Shown in pieces: positions 12,173-22,497 of a stretch of DNA of 64,000 nt (the first letter of the stretch is position 1; each line of letters begins with the position of its first letter). Made by a program: the position numbers and the translations under genes. The stretch comes from Lepas anatifera. Taxonomy: Eukaryota; Arthropoda; Thecostraca; Lepadidae. The DNA lies in contig JAOTON010002234.1 of the NCBI GenBank assembly GCA_034440635.1, positions 1,527,001 through 1,591,000 on the forward strand, given 5' to 3'. The notes beneath the pieces were generated by a model, which made no database searches, had not been told where the DNA came from, and saw nothing but the letters and a program-made list of their open reading frames with translations.

Positions 12173-12700
12173 CAGAGATGGGCACCGCCACCACATTTTA
12201 CACCTCTTCTGCTGCTCACGCTATCTTAGCTACCTGAAATCTCACGGCTACTAGCTCTACTTTTTTAAAATAGCCAAACCGCTACCCACTACCCCTCTAT
12301 AAATACTTTTTATTATAAAACGCTGCCAAGGCACTACCAAAAAATGTTGTCATCGCCATTTGTATATAAACTTCTAGGAAAACTTCTGCTCATCTGTATC
12401 GTGCTTACGAAAAATCTTTTACGAGATAGGAAAACAGAATCACGACAAAAGCACTCACTTTATTCTCCTTTTATTTGTGTGATGGAGAAGAAAAAACGTT
12501 TCACTCCATCTCAATATATTTTTCAGGAGTCTCTGTTCACTCAACAGGCTGTCATTAGCGCTAGCACATTTGAACTATTTCATTCGAGCCTTCTACCCAC
12601 TACCACAACGCTTTTGGCAAAAGAAACCGTCACCGCTAATCCGCTACCATTTGGAGAGTCCGCAAATAGCGGAGCAGCGAAGTTAGGCAGAGGACCGCCC
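12173..12700. mobile_element. hAT-like MITE candidate with GCTAC motifs
   Basis: The left end CAGAGATGGGCACCGCC resembles hAT inverted termini. It is followed by repeated GCTAC-type motifs and a poly-T/poly-A centre. Near 12630-12690 the complementary motifs CCGCTA and TAGCGG recur. The right terminus and target duplication are not clear. A 130-codon frame (12344-12736) crosses it and has no recognisable domain. Confidence 0.4.
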
Positions 12701-12730
12701 AGCACCGCTTTTTATGGTGCCACTTTATGT

Positions 12731-13540
12731 AGTTAAGCACAAAATTGTTGCATACTTTTGAGTTTTAGTCTGAGTAGGTGATAAAATCCGGATGTATAGT
12801 TTACGGGTTCAAGTAAAAATACTTAAGTAATATCAACTGAGCCAACGCGCCGAAACGGTGCATTTTTTTCGGCATTGCCCCAAAGCAGGCAGAGCTCACA
12901 TAGCTACAGATATCGGTAGCACACAAAATGTGCAAAAAGCGGATCTAGAGAGGACCAAAGGAGGGCAAGTTCCGCCACTCGAAAATTTGATGCCTGACAC
13001 TGTGCCCCCACGCTTCTTGAGGCCGTACCAGTTGCCGGCTGTATACAACCGAAATAGTATTGCGTGTCGTAAGTAGGAATTGCCACCGAATACGGTTGCA
13101 ATTCCTACATGTCCCTTCCCCAGATAGCAAATTATTGCGCAGACCATGGTGCCATTTCCACCCACATGGAAGGTCGCAACTTAAGAACGACGTTGATCTG
13201 GCCGAAATGAGGAGCACTCGGGCCGAAATAAAACATTTCAGGATCCCGCTCTCAAAATATGTGAGATGGAGTACTTATTGAATCTGCCTTGATATGATAA
13301 TGGCTAGGTCTTTCAAGTTAAATGCAAGTTGTCTGCTGTGTTTTATTTATTTGATACAGGAGCCCAAGGTCAGACATTCGGCATTGCCTCAATTTGCTTC
13401 AATTTTTGTTTCTGGTTTGAGGGAGGGTCTATGCGGTGCACGTTTCAGATATAAGCGAGTTTGATATGAGTTTGATAAAGTCCATCAAAGCAAGCTAGCA
13501 ATAGCGTTCGGGAGTCAACGTTCGGGATAGTTCGGGCATT
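12731..13540. other. Unassigned, with one perfect hairpin
   Basis: At 13073-13083 and 13098-13108 the arms GTAGGAATTGC and GCAATTCCTAC form a perfect 11-bp stem with a 14-base loop. Six overlapping short frames lie around 12858-13281, as expected for sequence that is open by chance on both strands. No gene is recognised. Confidence 0.5.
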
Positions 13541-13544
13541 CGGG

Positions 13545-13690
13545 AGTCATTCGAGGTCTGGCTACACTATGACTGATAATTTGTGATATATCCTACATGA
13601 TTCTGATGAAGGGCTGTACCCGAATATATAATCCTAGTATATTTTGAATCCAGGATTCCAGGACTCGACAGGCCAGTCTATACCTTACCA
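13545..13690 (+). repeat. Hammerhead-bearing repeat H, copy b
   Basis: Matches the H copies at 50175-50380 and 52934-53130: a GAGGTCTGGCTACACTATGA start, then the hammerhead-like core at 13599-13633, then a CCAGGACTCGACAGGCC-type block. It lies 28 bp before family A copy 3. Confidence 0.7.
13599..13633 (+). ncRNA. Hammerhead-like core, locus b
   Basis: GATT, then CTGATGA, then a GGGC-TGT-ACCC stem-loop, then GAA, an AT spacer and AATC. This is the closest of the five loci to the hammerhead consensus CUGAUGA. GATT/AATC gives a 4-bp stem I. Stem III is at most one or two pairs, a feature reported for the minimal hammerheads of Penelope-like elements. Activity is unproven. Confidence 0.5.
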
Positions 13691-13717
13691 ACTGGCAATA
13701 GCATTCATTAAAGTCCA

Positions 13718-14744
13718 TTAACACGCGCCCCGCTGGGGTCCCTGGCATGACGCGCCCCGCTGGGGGGGCGTTTTTCGCCCCTTCCTCCGTATCGCATTCC
13801 CCACGAAAGCTAAAGAAAAATTACGGGCGGTGTTCGAGAGCTCTTGATTAGACGAAGAGATTTTATAGTTAGAATTTTGATGTCAGGTCACTATTGAGGT
13901 CAGCATAGGTCAAAGAAGGTTCCATGGGCTTACAACAGGACAGTGTACGTTTCTCTCTCTAGATCTGTTCTCAGGGAAGCTAGAGAAAATATTTATGCAA
14001 GATTGGATTCCTCTCATCGCGTCAAACCCAATGATGTATAATATGACCTTGCTAGGTCAGATAGTGAAAATGACCTGACTTCGAGCTAGGTCAGGGTCAC
14101 AGAGTGACCTGGTATGATCATGTTGCATATCAATCGACTCCCCGTGACAATATAAGCACAATGCAAGCAAAATGGGAGCTTTATCTCGATTCAGTGAGAA
14201 GTTATTGGCAAAACAATCACGCTATGCTCCCGTGACCTGATATGACCTTTGAGAGGTCAGATGCTCAAAAACTCAACTTTAAGGTCAAGATCATGGTAAT
14301 AATACACGGTTTGAGGATTTTCAGCTTTACCTATCCAGTATTTACTGAAAACGAGCCCTTTGTATCTTTCACCATATATAAATAATGGGGTGACCAAAAA
14401 TTGACCCCACCTTAGGTCAACAATATCGAAATTCCGAGATAGCAGATTTGTAGACCCTAATGACCTCATCATATTGTGGAAGTTTCAAACTGATCGGTTT
14501 GCTGATGTTCCCTGGGCGCCGCTTCAAACTCGTGATTTTAGGTTTTGAGGTCGGGTCACTTGACCTAGAATAGCTCCTTGACCTGACATGATCTTAACTA
14601 AAAAATTTGGTCAGATGTGTCGAATTGGTCAGAAATAAGGTACTGTAAGTTTCGTTGTTCTGCGTCTCTTCGTTTTTGAGCTATCTGGGGAAAACCAGGA
14701 GGGGGGGCGAATTATTCGCCCCACCCCAGTGGAGCGCGTGTTAA
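13718..14744 (-). mobile_element. TTAA-flanked MITE, family A copy 3 (inverted)
   Basis: Reverse-complement of the copies at 6568 and 8220. TTAA-CACGCGCCCCGCTGGGG at 13718 and GGAGCGCGTG-TTAA at 14741-14744 are both preserved. The tandem terminal module (CGCGCCCCGCTGGGG twice, separated by TCCCTGGCATGA) is on the left here, as expected for the inversion. It is 1027 bp, AGGTCA/TGACCT-rich and non-coding. Confidence 0.9.
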
Positions 14745-15655
14745 ATCAACAATAGTCGGATAACAAAATTAGCGGGATAACAAACATCGCACGTTTGGTA
14801 AAGGACAAACCAGCATCTTCCCCGAAAATATCGCAGAAGTCTACGACAGACAACCATTTGACAACGTTAATAAGCTTCTCTTCCCTGGATATTGAACACA
14901 TTTCTATATGCTGAGAATTCGCACTTTTGATACTGATGAGTATAGCTTCTGTTGAATCTAGTACTGAAAATGAGAAACTTCATAACTCTTCCTGGTCCGT
15001 TCCATGCCAAATCCCTGCCCCACCCGTTAATAACATTTTTGCATTCCCTCTACCCCGGAACATTTTTGGTTAGTTGATAGTCAAACAACGCTCTCCCACT
15101 ATGTACAAGGCCGAAGTTAAATTAACCGGGAACCTTAAGCGACATCGGCATCGCATTCTGCGGTACAAATTTGGGTCCAGTCTCCACTAGCCACGGCGCT
15201 CGACAGAATCTGAGCAGTCATGTGAAGGCCCCGCGGGCGAGAGACTAGACCGGTGGAACACAGGCGGAACACAGGCTGTGACACAGGCCGATCAGACCCG
15301 CGCACCACGAACAGGGACGCCGGCGGACACGACGTTTATTCTGCTGTTGCAGCGCCCACTCCCCAGTGTACCGCCATCCGTTGGGCACGAGGCCGCCGGG
15401 GAAAATGCTACCATAGTTCAGCCTTGATCCAGGGGCATTCCACACACAAGCACGCCGCCTTGCGGCCGCGAGTGACTGACGACTGGCTAATTTTCAGACC
15501 CAACCGGCCCGCCTTACTAGCTACGAGACCCGGGGTTCTGGTTTCCATTCATTATTTCCAGGACCATGGCGTTAAAACCCTACGATGGACAAAAGACTAT
15601 CCAAGGCTATCCAAGGCTAAGACTAAGACTATCCAATTGCTCCAATAATGATGTT
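14745..15655. other. Unassigned, GC-richer patch
   Basis: From about 15170 to 15560 the composition is more GC- and CpG-rich than the surroundings, and a 131-codon plus-strand frame (15253-15648) spans it. I do not recognise its product and its opposite strand is also partly open, so it is not called as a gene. Confidence 0.45.
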
Positions 15656-15767
15656 TGGGGCTTATCGATGCACCAATTGCCAGGATTACATGGCGTCGCT
15701 AACTCTTTCCCTGTTGGGAAGGTTTCTTGGGAGTGAGATTGCTCCTTATTCAGAGAACCCACTATTG
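15656..15767 (-). repeat. SINE S1 tail fragment (inverted)
   Basis: On the minus strand it reads CTCTGAATAAG, then CTCCCAAGAAACC, CCAACAGGGA, GCGACGCCATGTAA and ends near GTGCATCGATAAGCCCC. The order matches the S1 copies at 2866 and 31040. The head is absent. Confidence 0.65.
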
Positions 15768-16547
15768 CTCCTATTCAGACGAGCTATTTGAAAGTGGTTC
15801 CTCTCTCCTCGCTATCACAGGTATCTAAATTGTATCATTTCCATGAGCTCTAGTCACTATAATTTTAGTAGGTACTTTTCCAAACTGGAGAACAGTGAAC
15901 AGGTGGTCTCTTCAGAAGTGGGGCATTCCACGACAAATCGACAAGTCGATTACACCCTCATGTCGTAGATTTCGGTGTATTTTTTGTCAGGGGGCTATTG
16001 ATGCAGCTGATGACGATTTTCTTATTCATTTTCCTCCCTGACTTACGGTTTGAAAATTATAGCCTCAGGCATTTTGACCACACCCACTTGCATGTCTTTC
16101 TTAAAGACGAAATTTTACCTGTATGCTTCTACAAATGCCATAAAAACTTGATCTAGGTATCTTAAGGACGAATTATGAATTCTAGCTCATTAAGAATCTA
16201 ATTCAAAATATTAAATTTTAAATATATTATACATTCCTCAATTTTTCAAAATCTATAAAACCTAATTCCTATGAACTATTTTAAACTTTTTGAGGCTCAC
16301 ATTACCCTTTATACTTTTCTCTATAAGATTCAGTAATAAAAAGAATGGAGACTTTAACAGAAAGCGAGATCTGAGCTCCCAAACGTCCAGAAACCCCACT
16401 TTTGTGAGGTTCGTGCGCCAGCGCGGCCTGGCGTCGCTGCCCCTATCAAACGTGTCTGGTCACGAAAAATGTATCAGTGGTGGAATTGGTCGGCAATGAG
16501 GGTAAGGATGTATTTAAAACAATAAATTGTAATCAATGTCACATTTC
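15768..16547. other. Unassigned AT-rich spacer
   Basis: Very AT-rich from 16140 to 16280. No gene or repeat recognised. Confidence 0.5.
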
Positions 16548-17445
16548 TTAACACGCGCACTGGAGAGGCGTCCGACACTTACGGGCACTGGAGGGGGTGG
16601 ACTGGTAGGCCCCTGAGCTCTCGGAAACTAGGAGGCTTAGAAAAACTCCGGTTGGGGACTGGGTGGGAACTATTGAAATATATCTTATGACTGATCTTAA
16701 TTGACCTAGGTCATTATCGTCAGGTTCAAACGAGGTCATAAAGGTCAAGTATTACCCGTGCTGGGCATTCATCCGGAAATGCCGTGAGTAAGCTCAAATA
16801 AGTCCAGAATGCACTAAAAACAGAGCAAGGCCATAGTGTGAACGTCACAAGAATTGTAAAGCTAATTTTTGGGGTTAAGGTCATTCAAGGTCATTGACCT
16901 AAGACGTCACAATATGGCATATTCCCCTTATTTACACCATGACTAGCACCATAGCAACCGTTAGACGGGAAATGAGCATTGACCTTTGACCTGTGACCTT
17001 GAACTTTACATTAATTTATCTTAACTATGACGTCGTAGCATAATATAGGTCATACTGGGTAACGCTATGCGACCGGAAGCACCCGACCAATGACTTTGAG
17101 AATGCTGGTATGGCCTTGAAATGTGACCTTGACCTTCACGACGGGTGAAATTGACATATGATCTCGTCTTATATGGCGCTATAACGTTGCCAGTTGGTCT
17201 TTGTTACACGCGAACTGGTGCATCTGCGCGATTGCAGCGATCTCAAAATAAAGGGTTTAACTTCGAAAGCCTATAAGTACAAAATTGGGGCCCGATTTTC
17301 AAGGTTATTTGACCAATCGATGTGCGATTGAATATTCTCAAAAGTAGTGAAATAGCGTTTTTTTTTGGCCACGAAGGCCACGAAGGCCCCGGCCACCTAG
17401 AAAAAGTAGGGGGGCCTCCGAGGCTCCGCTGCAGTGTGTTTTTAA
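16548..17445 (+). mobile_element. TTAA-flanked MITE, family C copy 1
   Basis: TTAA at 16548-16551 is followed by CACGCGCACTGGAG. The right end (GCTGCAGTGTGTTTT) reaches TTAA at 17442-17445. Homologues are at 46013 and 54188, sharing a GAAACTAGGAGGC-type left arm, a GTGACCTTGACC-rich middle and a GGGGGGCCTCCGAG right arm. It carries a direct repeat pair and a perfect inverted repeat of AGGTCA at 16878-16900. Its right TTAA also begins a family D fragment. Confidence 0.82.
16878..16900. promoter_or_regulatory. AGGTCA DR4 + IR1 composite (possible nuclear-receptor site)
   Basis: Three half-sites lie in a row: AGGTCA, four bases (TTCA), AGGTCA, one base (T), TGACCT. The first pair is a DR4 and the second is a perfect IR1, the geometry of the ecdysone-receptor/USP palindromic consensus. 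Related positions in family C copies 2 and 3 are degenerate. Receptor binding is inferred from the motif only; the site lies inside a transposon, not beside a known gene. Confidence 0.4.
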
Positions 17446-17600
17446 CACGCGCTGGTATGAGGCCCCGGGTCACCTTTACTGGCAGGGGTACCCATCCCCT
17501 TACGATCTCAGCAAACATGCTTGGAAGGGGACACGGGAAGCAGTGTTCCATTGCTTGCCTCGAGCTCTACCCAAAATGCTTCAACAAAAAGTTCTCGAAT
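17442..17600 (+). mobile_element. Family D left-end fragment abutting family C
   Basis: TTAA-CACGCGC begins exactly at the TTAA closing the family C element. The following CGGGTCACCTTTACTGGCAG, GGGGTACCCATCCCC and TTACGATCTC blocks match the left arm of the family D copy at 350. Similarity fades by about 17600 and no right end is present. Confidence 0.6.
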
Positions 17601-18426
17601 TAGCTATTTAGCTCAAAAAACGCTTCAATAAGGCAGTCGCGAGAAAAGGAGCATTGAAGATTCACAAGTTTGTACCGGCTAATTCGAAGACCGTTGTTGT
17701 CCATGACCTCTCGAATGATGAGGGACAGAAGGTTCGAGTTTCAAATTGAATCTGTGAAGTTCAATGGCACCATGTGATGAAGGCGTTCTTCCGATCCGTG
17801 GGTCAGATCTTAAATAAAGCATCATGTCTTAATCTTATATGTTCGAAAAGCAGTTGTCGGCGTGGACGCTGTATTACTTTTTGTTTGTGATGTGTGCTTT
17901 CTAATATAAATTGAACTGGGATACATGCAAATTTTTAGGGTATGGGTGGAAAAAGAAAACTATCTAAAACAAACCCAAGACAACAGTAATAATCGGCTTC
18001 TGACGCATAATCCTCCCACTACACTTCCCAACAAATGCACCTGAGTATCGGAATTTTCCGAATGTTCCGATCATACGTTCATTTTTTCGGAACAGCTCAA
18101 ATTCTTATGCTAACAATAGTAGCCTCCACACCACATCTAGTTCATTAGCAATGTCACCGAAGCGCAGTCTTGCTCAGTTCTCCCCTCCCCGTTACCCCAC
18201 TTCCAACCGGACGCGTCTATGCGGCGTGCTGACTGCAGGCTGAGTGGCCGGCGACGGTGTTGGGCTTGGTCTGAGGTGCTCGTTACTGATTTTGTTCTGT
18301 AGTCTCCATTCTTTTTATTGGCGTTATATGTAGTTTAAACAGTGCTCTTTTACATGAAGTTGTTCTCAAGTCAATAAAAACATAGGAAATATGTATACGT
18401 ATCTTTGCTAAAGTTTGGAATTAAAT

Positions 18427-18427
<1 letters not shown>
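17601..18427. other. Unassigned spacer
   Basis: No gene, tRNA-like fold or window-internal repeat was recognised. Confidence 0.5.

Positions 18428-18460
<33 letters not shown>
18428..18460. repeat. (TA)n microsatellite
   Basis: About 15 uninterrupted TA dinucleotides. Confidence 0.95.
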
Positions 18461-19025
18461 GTACCAATTAACCTAATTAAACTTACATATTTGTATTGTT
18501 CAGACATTTTTAATTATTTTCATGTACCCTCTTGAAGGAACACCTTTAATTTAAATGGCTAAAAACTCAAGCGAAAAGTCCGATGCACGCGTCCGAAGCT
18601 GGATTGCCCGAGGCTATAACTCCAAAACAATTATCCGGACGAGACTGAAAATACCACAGTCGTTTTCAGCGCCACTGAAAACCCTAGTCCAAAATTTTCA
18701 TGAAAATCTGAGATATGAGGGTGTTATTTCAACCCATCCATTTGTCGATTAGTCGTGGAATGCCCTAAGTGCTAAGTCCGGCTCATTTCAGACCAGCCAT
18801 GATGAAGCGAATTTGGTCCTGGTGGACCCATTGCATTTAATATCGGGATTGCCAGGGCAGAAAGGAACCGACGACACGGCTCTGCCACATACATAAAAAA
18901 CTTAAAGTTACAAACATATATGAATACAAGACAAATGTGGTAGTCAAAACGTTTCAAAGTCAAAAGCATCTTCTCTATTGGCTACACAAACGATGAGTCC
19001 ATGGAAATGAAACACTTAGACATGC
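18461..19025. other. Unassigned spacer
   Basis: A 65-codon frame at 18555-18752 (begins MAKNSSEKSD) is the only open stretch; it has no recognised similarity. Confidence 0.45.
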
Positions 19026-19192
19026 AGCGGCGCAGTGGTAGCAGGTTGGGCTTCCACGCCGATGACTTAAGTTCAAATCTTAGACGAGGATACAGCAAAT
19101 GCCTTCCTGATTGCCCAATATACCCTCCCAACAGCGTGAGAGTTGGCGAGGCCATACGACCTCAGTAGTTGGTGTGTCGTAAAGCCCCCAGC
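19026..19192 (+). repeat. SINE S1, near full length
   Basis: The tRNA-like head has GGCGCAGTGGTAGCAGGTTGG as A box and AGTTCAAATCTT as B box. After a short linker comes the S1 tail: CCCAACAGCGTGAGAGTTGG, GCCATACGACCTCAGTAG, TTGGTGTGTCGTAAAGCCCC. Length about 167 bp. The head differs from those of the copies at 11550 and 31040 although the tail is shared. Confidence 0.75.
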
Positions 19193-19737
19193 AGAAGTCA
19201 AATTTTTCATTTTCCTCAACAAAGGAACTCAGTCAAATTTTCCTTCTTACTCCCAGATAAGGAAGTTTCCCAAGAACAATATGGTTTTTGTAATCTTGCA
19301 ATACTCGTATTCTTCTTCGATGGAGGATAATGTATACGCTTGCGGGGCCTTCACATGCAAAATGCAAAGAAAATGTACGTGCAGCAACGCTCACGATAAT
19401 CACTTTACACATTGGCGGAGCTCTCGGAGAATTGCTAGGGTCAAGGCCCTTGTATTTTGTGTCTTCCACGTTAACCCATTCAGATTCCCCTGGATTGAGG
19501 ATATTTCTAGCTCTGATTTCGACACCCCGTGAAGGAGAAACGTGGCAACAGGGCCCGGAGGCCACGGGAACCGCACATCTTGGCGTCCGTGGCCTGACAA
19601 ACGCCATGCTAAATTCGACATTTCGCCGCACGACAGTGAAAAACAATGAGAGAAGAAGATCGAACGTGAAGTTTCTCCGAACGACAGCGACAAAAGAAGG
19701 AGAAGACCGGTCTTTGCCATTCTTATTTTATGATGAT

Positions 19738-19770
19738 TTGTGGGGCTTATTGACTCACCAACTGGCATCA
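19738..19770 (-). repeat. SINE S1 tail end fragment
   Basis: The complement reads GCCAGTTGGTGAGTCAATAAGCCCC, the terminal part of the S1 tail, given here as a short landmark only. Confidence 0.45.
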
Positions 19771-19782
19771 GTTGATCTTAGT

Positions 19783-19935
19783 GGCGGATCCAGAACTTTA
19801 TTTGGGGGGAGCTAAGGGGCTCGAACCTCCCCTGCCATTACCTCGGAACAGCCTCAAGCTATGCTTTAACTATAGGCACTCGACATTTCGGAGGGGGGCT
19901 TGATCCCCTAGACCCACACCTTTTATTCGACACTG
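19783..19935. repeat. GGCGGATCCAG-type repeat fragment
   Basis: Begins GTGGCGGATCCAGAAC and carries GGGGGGAGCTAAGGGGC, similar in style to the GGCGGATCCAGGGGG family at 34826. Inverted ends are not resolved. Confidence 0.35.
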
Positions 19936-19966
19936 GTTGATCTGATTTCCTAAATCACCCCAACAG

Positions 19967-20035
19967 GGTGAGAGTTGACGACACCGTATAACACCGATAG
20001 TTGGCGCGTCGTTAAACCCCAGCAATTATTAGTCT
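19967..20035 (+). repeat. SINE S1 tail fragment
   Basis: CCCAACAGGGTGAGAGTTG followed by ACGACACCGTATAACACC and GTTGGCGCGTCGTTAAACCCC matches the S1 tail. No head precedes it. Confidence 0.65.
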
Positions 20036-20189
20036 TATGGCGCACGCACACACAGAGTGCACCTTTTATGGCGGAGCTGTCCTCGGTACTGCAGACCCTA
20101 CCATAACCGTCCATCAGACGGCTGCAGGGCGATGGTGTTGAAGTTCACACCGGCCGCTCGTGACCCGGCCATTTCTGACCGGTATTACT

Positions 20190-20560
20190 CCAGTTCATGT
20201 CAGGTATTGATCATTGGGCCCCTGCAGAACACGTGAAAGGCCGGCCTGAGCTCCCCGCCGTCGCACAGTGTCGCTCGTTGCCCATACACGTAGTACTTCC
20301 CCATTCGCCGGTCGCTGCGCGTCGCTGGGGTGGCGTTGTACATAGAAACCGGCGGCGATGCCGGGCCCGTGCCGGCGACCACCGTGCCGCCCCGGCAGCC
20401 GCGATAGTTAGTGCGCCGTGCTGGCAGCGATACGTGCAGAACACGGGTGGCCCTGCACGCGCACGTGCCTACGCGCTTCTGCGGCTTTAGTGCCCTGATG
20501 TAACACGTGCCGTAGTGCGATGTTTTGGCGAGAATTGTGACTCTCACGGGAGGCTTGGCT
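20190..20560 (-). other. GC-rich island with overlapping frames; possible degraded exon
   Basis: This 370-bp block is far more GC- and CpG-rich than its flanks. Two overlapping minus-strand frames are open (115 codons at 20200-20547 and 77 codons at 20211-20444), and a plus-strand frame of 97 codons is open too. The minus frames encode several cysteines (for example FCTYRCQHG in the shorter one), which could fit a decayed cysteine-rich secreted peptide exon, but I recognise no family. High GC alone also keeps frames open. It is not called a gene. Confidence 0.3.
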
Positions 20561-21514
20561 TCCGGAAGAGGTGGCGCGTGACACGGTGTTGAGGAGACGC
20601 TTGTGTTTATTGAATGGTGGAGGGATCGCGACCCGGGAACGTCAGATTGTTAAGCATTCTGAGGGCAGCTGTGTCGGTTCCAAACAAAACAGGATTTGGC
20701 CTTGCGCAGAGCAGTGCAGCTGCAGGCTCCGATGATCATCTTCGACGATCGTTATCAGCATGTGCCGCCGTGTTGAGCAGCAAGGCCACCTTTGACACTG
20801 CTCTGTCGCTTCATCTTTCGACCCTTTCCGACAACATAATCGAGCGCATTTAGGGTGGACCGGCGGGATCAGGAGGCGCTGAAATAGGTAAGTTCTGTGA
20901 CTGGCGAGCTCCAGTGCTTTTAAAGGTAGCTACACTGGTATTCTTGCAGCTGCAGCTCGGGAGCCTGCCTGGATTGTAGTCCTCAGGCATCTGCCGACAC
21001 TGGCCACTTGGGGGCATCATGCTGTTTCAAAATCCTAGACACCGGGTCGCCGCCAATCACCTCCAAGAGCTTGGGCAGGGGAGGGTGCACCGGGTGTAAC
21101 GGTATCTATTTTGATGCTAAGGTCACCGGAGTGTATCGTCAATTATTTGAACGCAAATACCGCGCTGTGGCTGTAAAATTAGTGTAGCTACTAGTATCTT
21201 TTTATTTTTGCATTTAAAACAACTGAGTGTCTCATCGGTTCCCCGAAAGCCTGTGGGTGACTGAACAGAGTGAAAACAAGCGCAGGGCGGACGAAATATT
21301 GACTGGCGTCGGGAATTCGTGGGCGCGTCCGATCCAGCACCGTGAGGTAGAAGCAAACACTGAGAATTACAAACACCAAGGTCAAAACAGAAACTTTGAG
21401 ATACTTATGTTTCTTTATATATCAATTAATGTACTATGTTTCTTAGCGCATTGGGGTTTCAAGGCGCCTTGACGGCTACTCGGCTGTATAGTATCGAACT
21501 TGTTTTCTGTTGAC
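20561..21514. other. Unassigned spacer
   Basis: Mixed composition with short open frames on both strands. No repeat copy or gene recognised. Confidence 0.45.
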
Positions 21515-22000
21515 AGTTTGATTGGCCACACGAACAAAAGGGCACTTTATCAAACAGTTACTTTATTAACTTTTGAACACTAAACGTTTCAGAATCGGAG
21601 TTCCTTCGTCAGCAGATTACATACAAAGCAGAACGCATACAAAAGCTAAAGTTCGATACACATCACTGAAAAACACTTTGAACCGCTTTCGAATATTTAA
21701 GAAAATCATCTGAATTACTCGTGATCTAAAGCTAAACGCTCCACTGCTGTTCTCCACCTGAAGAAACCTGATTTAGAGTTATGTGCCGAATGACCGCTTA
21801 AAATATATGCTGCCTCTAACGCTTTTCTAATTGGTTTTGTCATGCCATATTTGAGTATTTTAGCATTCTCCCATTCTGGTAAATAGTTACACTTGTCGAT
21901 ATGTCTCATTACGCTGCTATTTTCGGAATGGTTTCTAACATCTCGTTTATGCTCGCTGAGTGTTGTCGAAAGGCCTCGTCCAGTTTCTCCGGTATAAGAA
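21515..22000 (-). mobile_element. Penelope-like element 3' end, inverted copy
   Basis: This 3' end is inverted relative to 22218-22710. The outer block (complement of TTGGCCACACGAACAAAAGG), the AAAGTTAATAAAG block and the GAAACGT segment are shared with the other copy. It carries the end of a GIY-YIG endonuclease frame. The two copies are head to head, the usual outcome of 5'-truncated, inverted Penelope-like insertions. Confidence 0.75.
21586..21612 (-). ncRNA. Hammerhead-like core in Penelope-like 3' end, copy 1
   Basis: The minus strand reads CTGACGA, a weak AGGA...TTCT stem with loop, then GAAAC. This preserves CUGANGA and GAAA of the hammerhead core. Stem I pairing is poor, so it may be a relic. 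Confidence 0.35.
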
Positions 22001-22122
22001 AGAAACGACACAAGAGAAACAAAAAATAGAAGCATAACGATACCGAACTCAACACATGCCGAAGCCATCTCATTTGCGTTTAAATGAAAAGGAGTCCAAA
22101 TATGCATCCACTGGGGAAACAA
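21715..22122 (-). pseudogene. GIY-YIG endonuclease fragment of a Penelope-like element
   Basis: An open frame of 135 codons. Its homologous part begins at YTGETGRGL and continues SEHKRD, NHSENSS and RHIDKC, ending ...AVERLALDHE. The YTGETGR motif is the YIG half of the GIY-YIG nuclease fold, and the histidine/glutamate-rich SEHKRDVRNHSE segment follows as in Penelope-like elements. The first ~40 codons do not match the sister copy, and the GIY half and reverse transcriptase are missing. This is the 3' remnant of a retroelement. Confidence 0.75.
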
Positions 22123-22154
22123 AATAAGCGACCTGTTAAAGAAGAAGAATCAAG

Positions 22155-22497
22155 TTATTCACACAAAAAGTGTCATTTACAAAATTCCCTGCTCTGGACC
22201 ATGTCAAAAATCTTATATGGGAGAAACTGGACGAGGCCTTTCGGCAAGACTCAGCGAGCATAAACGAGATGTTAAAAACCATTCCGAAAATAGCAGCGTA
22301 GTGAGACATATCGACAAGTGTACCTATTTACCAGAATGGGAAGAACGCTAAAATACTTAAAAGTGACATTACAAAACCAATTAGAAAAGCGTTAGAGGCA
22401 GCATATATTTTAAGCGTTCATTCGGCACATAACTCTAAATCAGGTTTCTTCAGGTGGGGAACAGCAGTGGCGCGTTTAGCTTTAGATCACGAGTAAT
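22155..22497 (+). pseudogene. GIY-YIG endonuclease fragment of a Penelope-like element, frameshifted
   Basis: Translating from about 22155 gives IYKIPCSGPC (GIY half) and YMGETGRGL (YIG half), followed by RLSEHKRDVKNHSE and RHIDKC. At about 22345 one extra base relative to the sister copy at 21715 shifts the frame into a TAA stop; the downstream ALEAAYIL...LALDHE-equivalent sequence is still present in another frame. The reverse transcriptase domain is absent. The copy is clearly non-functional. Confidence 0.75.

Noticed and set aside
19330..19815. 161-codon plus-strand frame, with overlapping minus frames of 137 and 122 codons
   Set aside because: Both strands are open over the same stretch, no domain is visible and it runs into an S1 tail fragment. 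It looks fortuitous.
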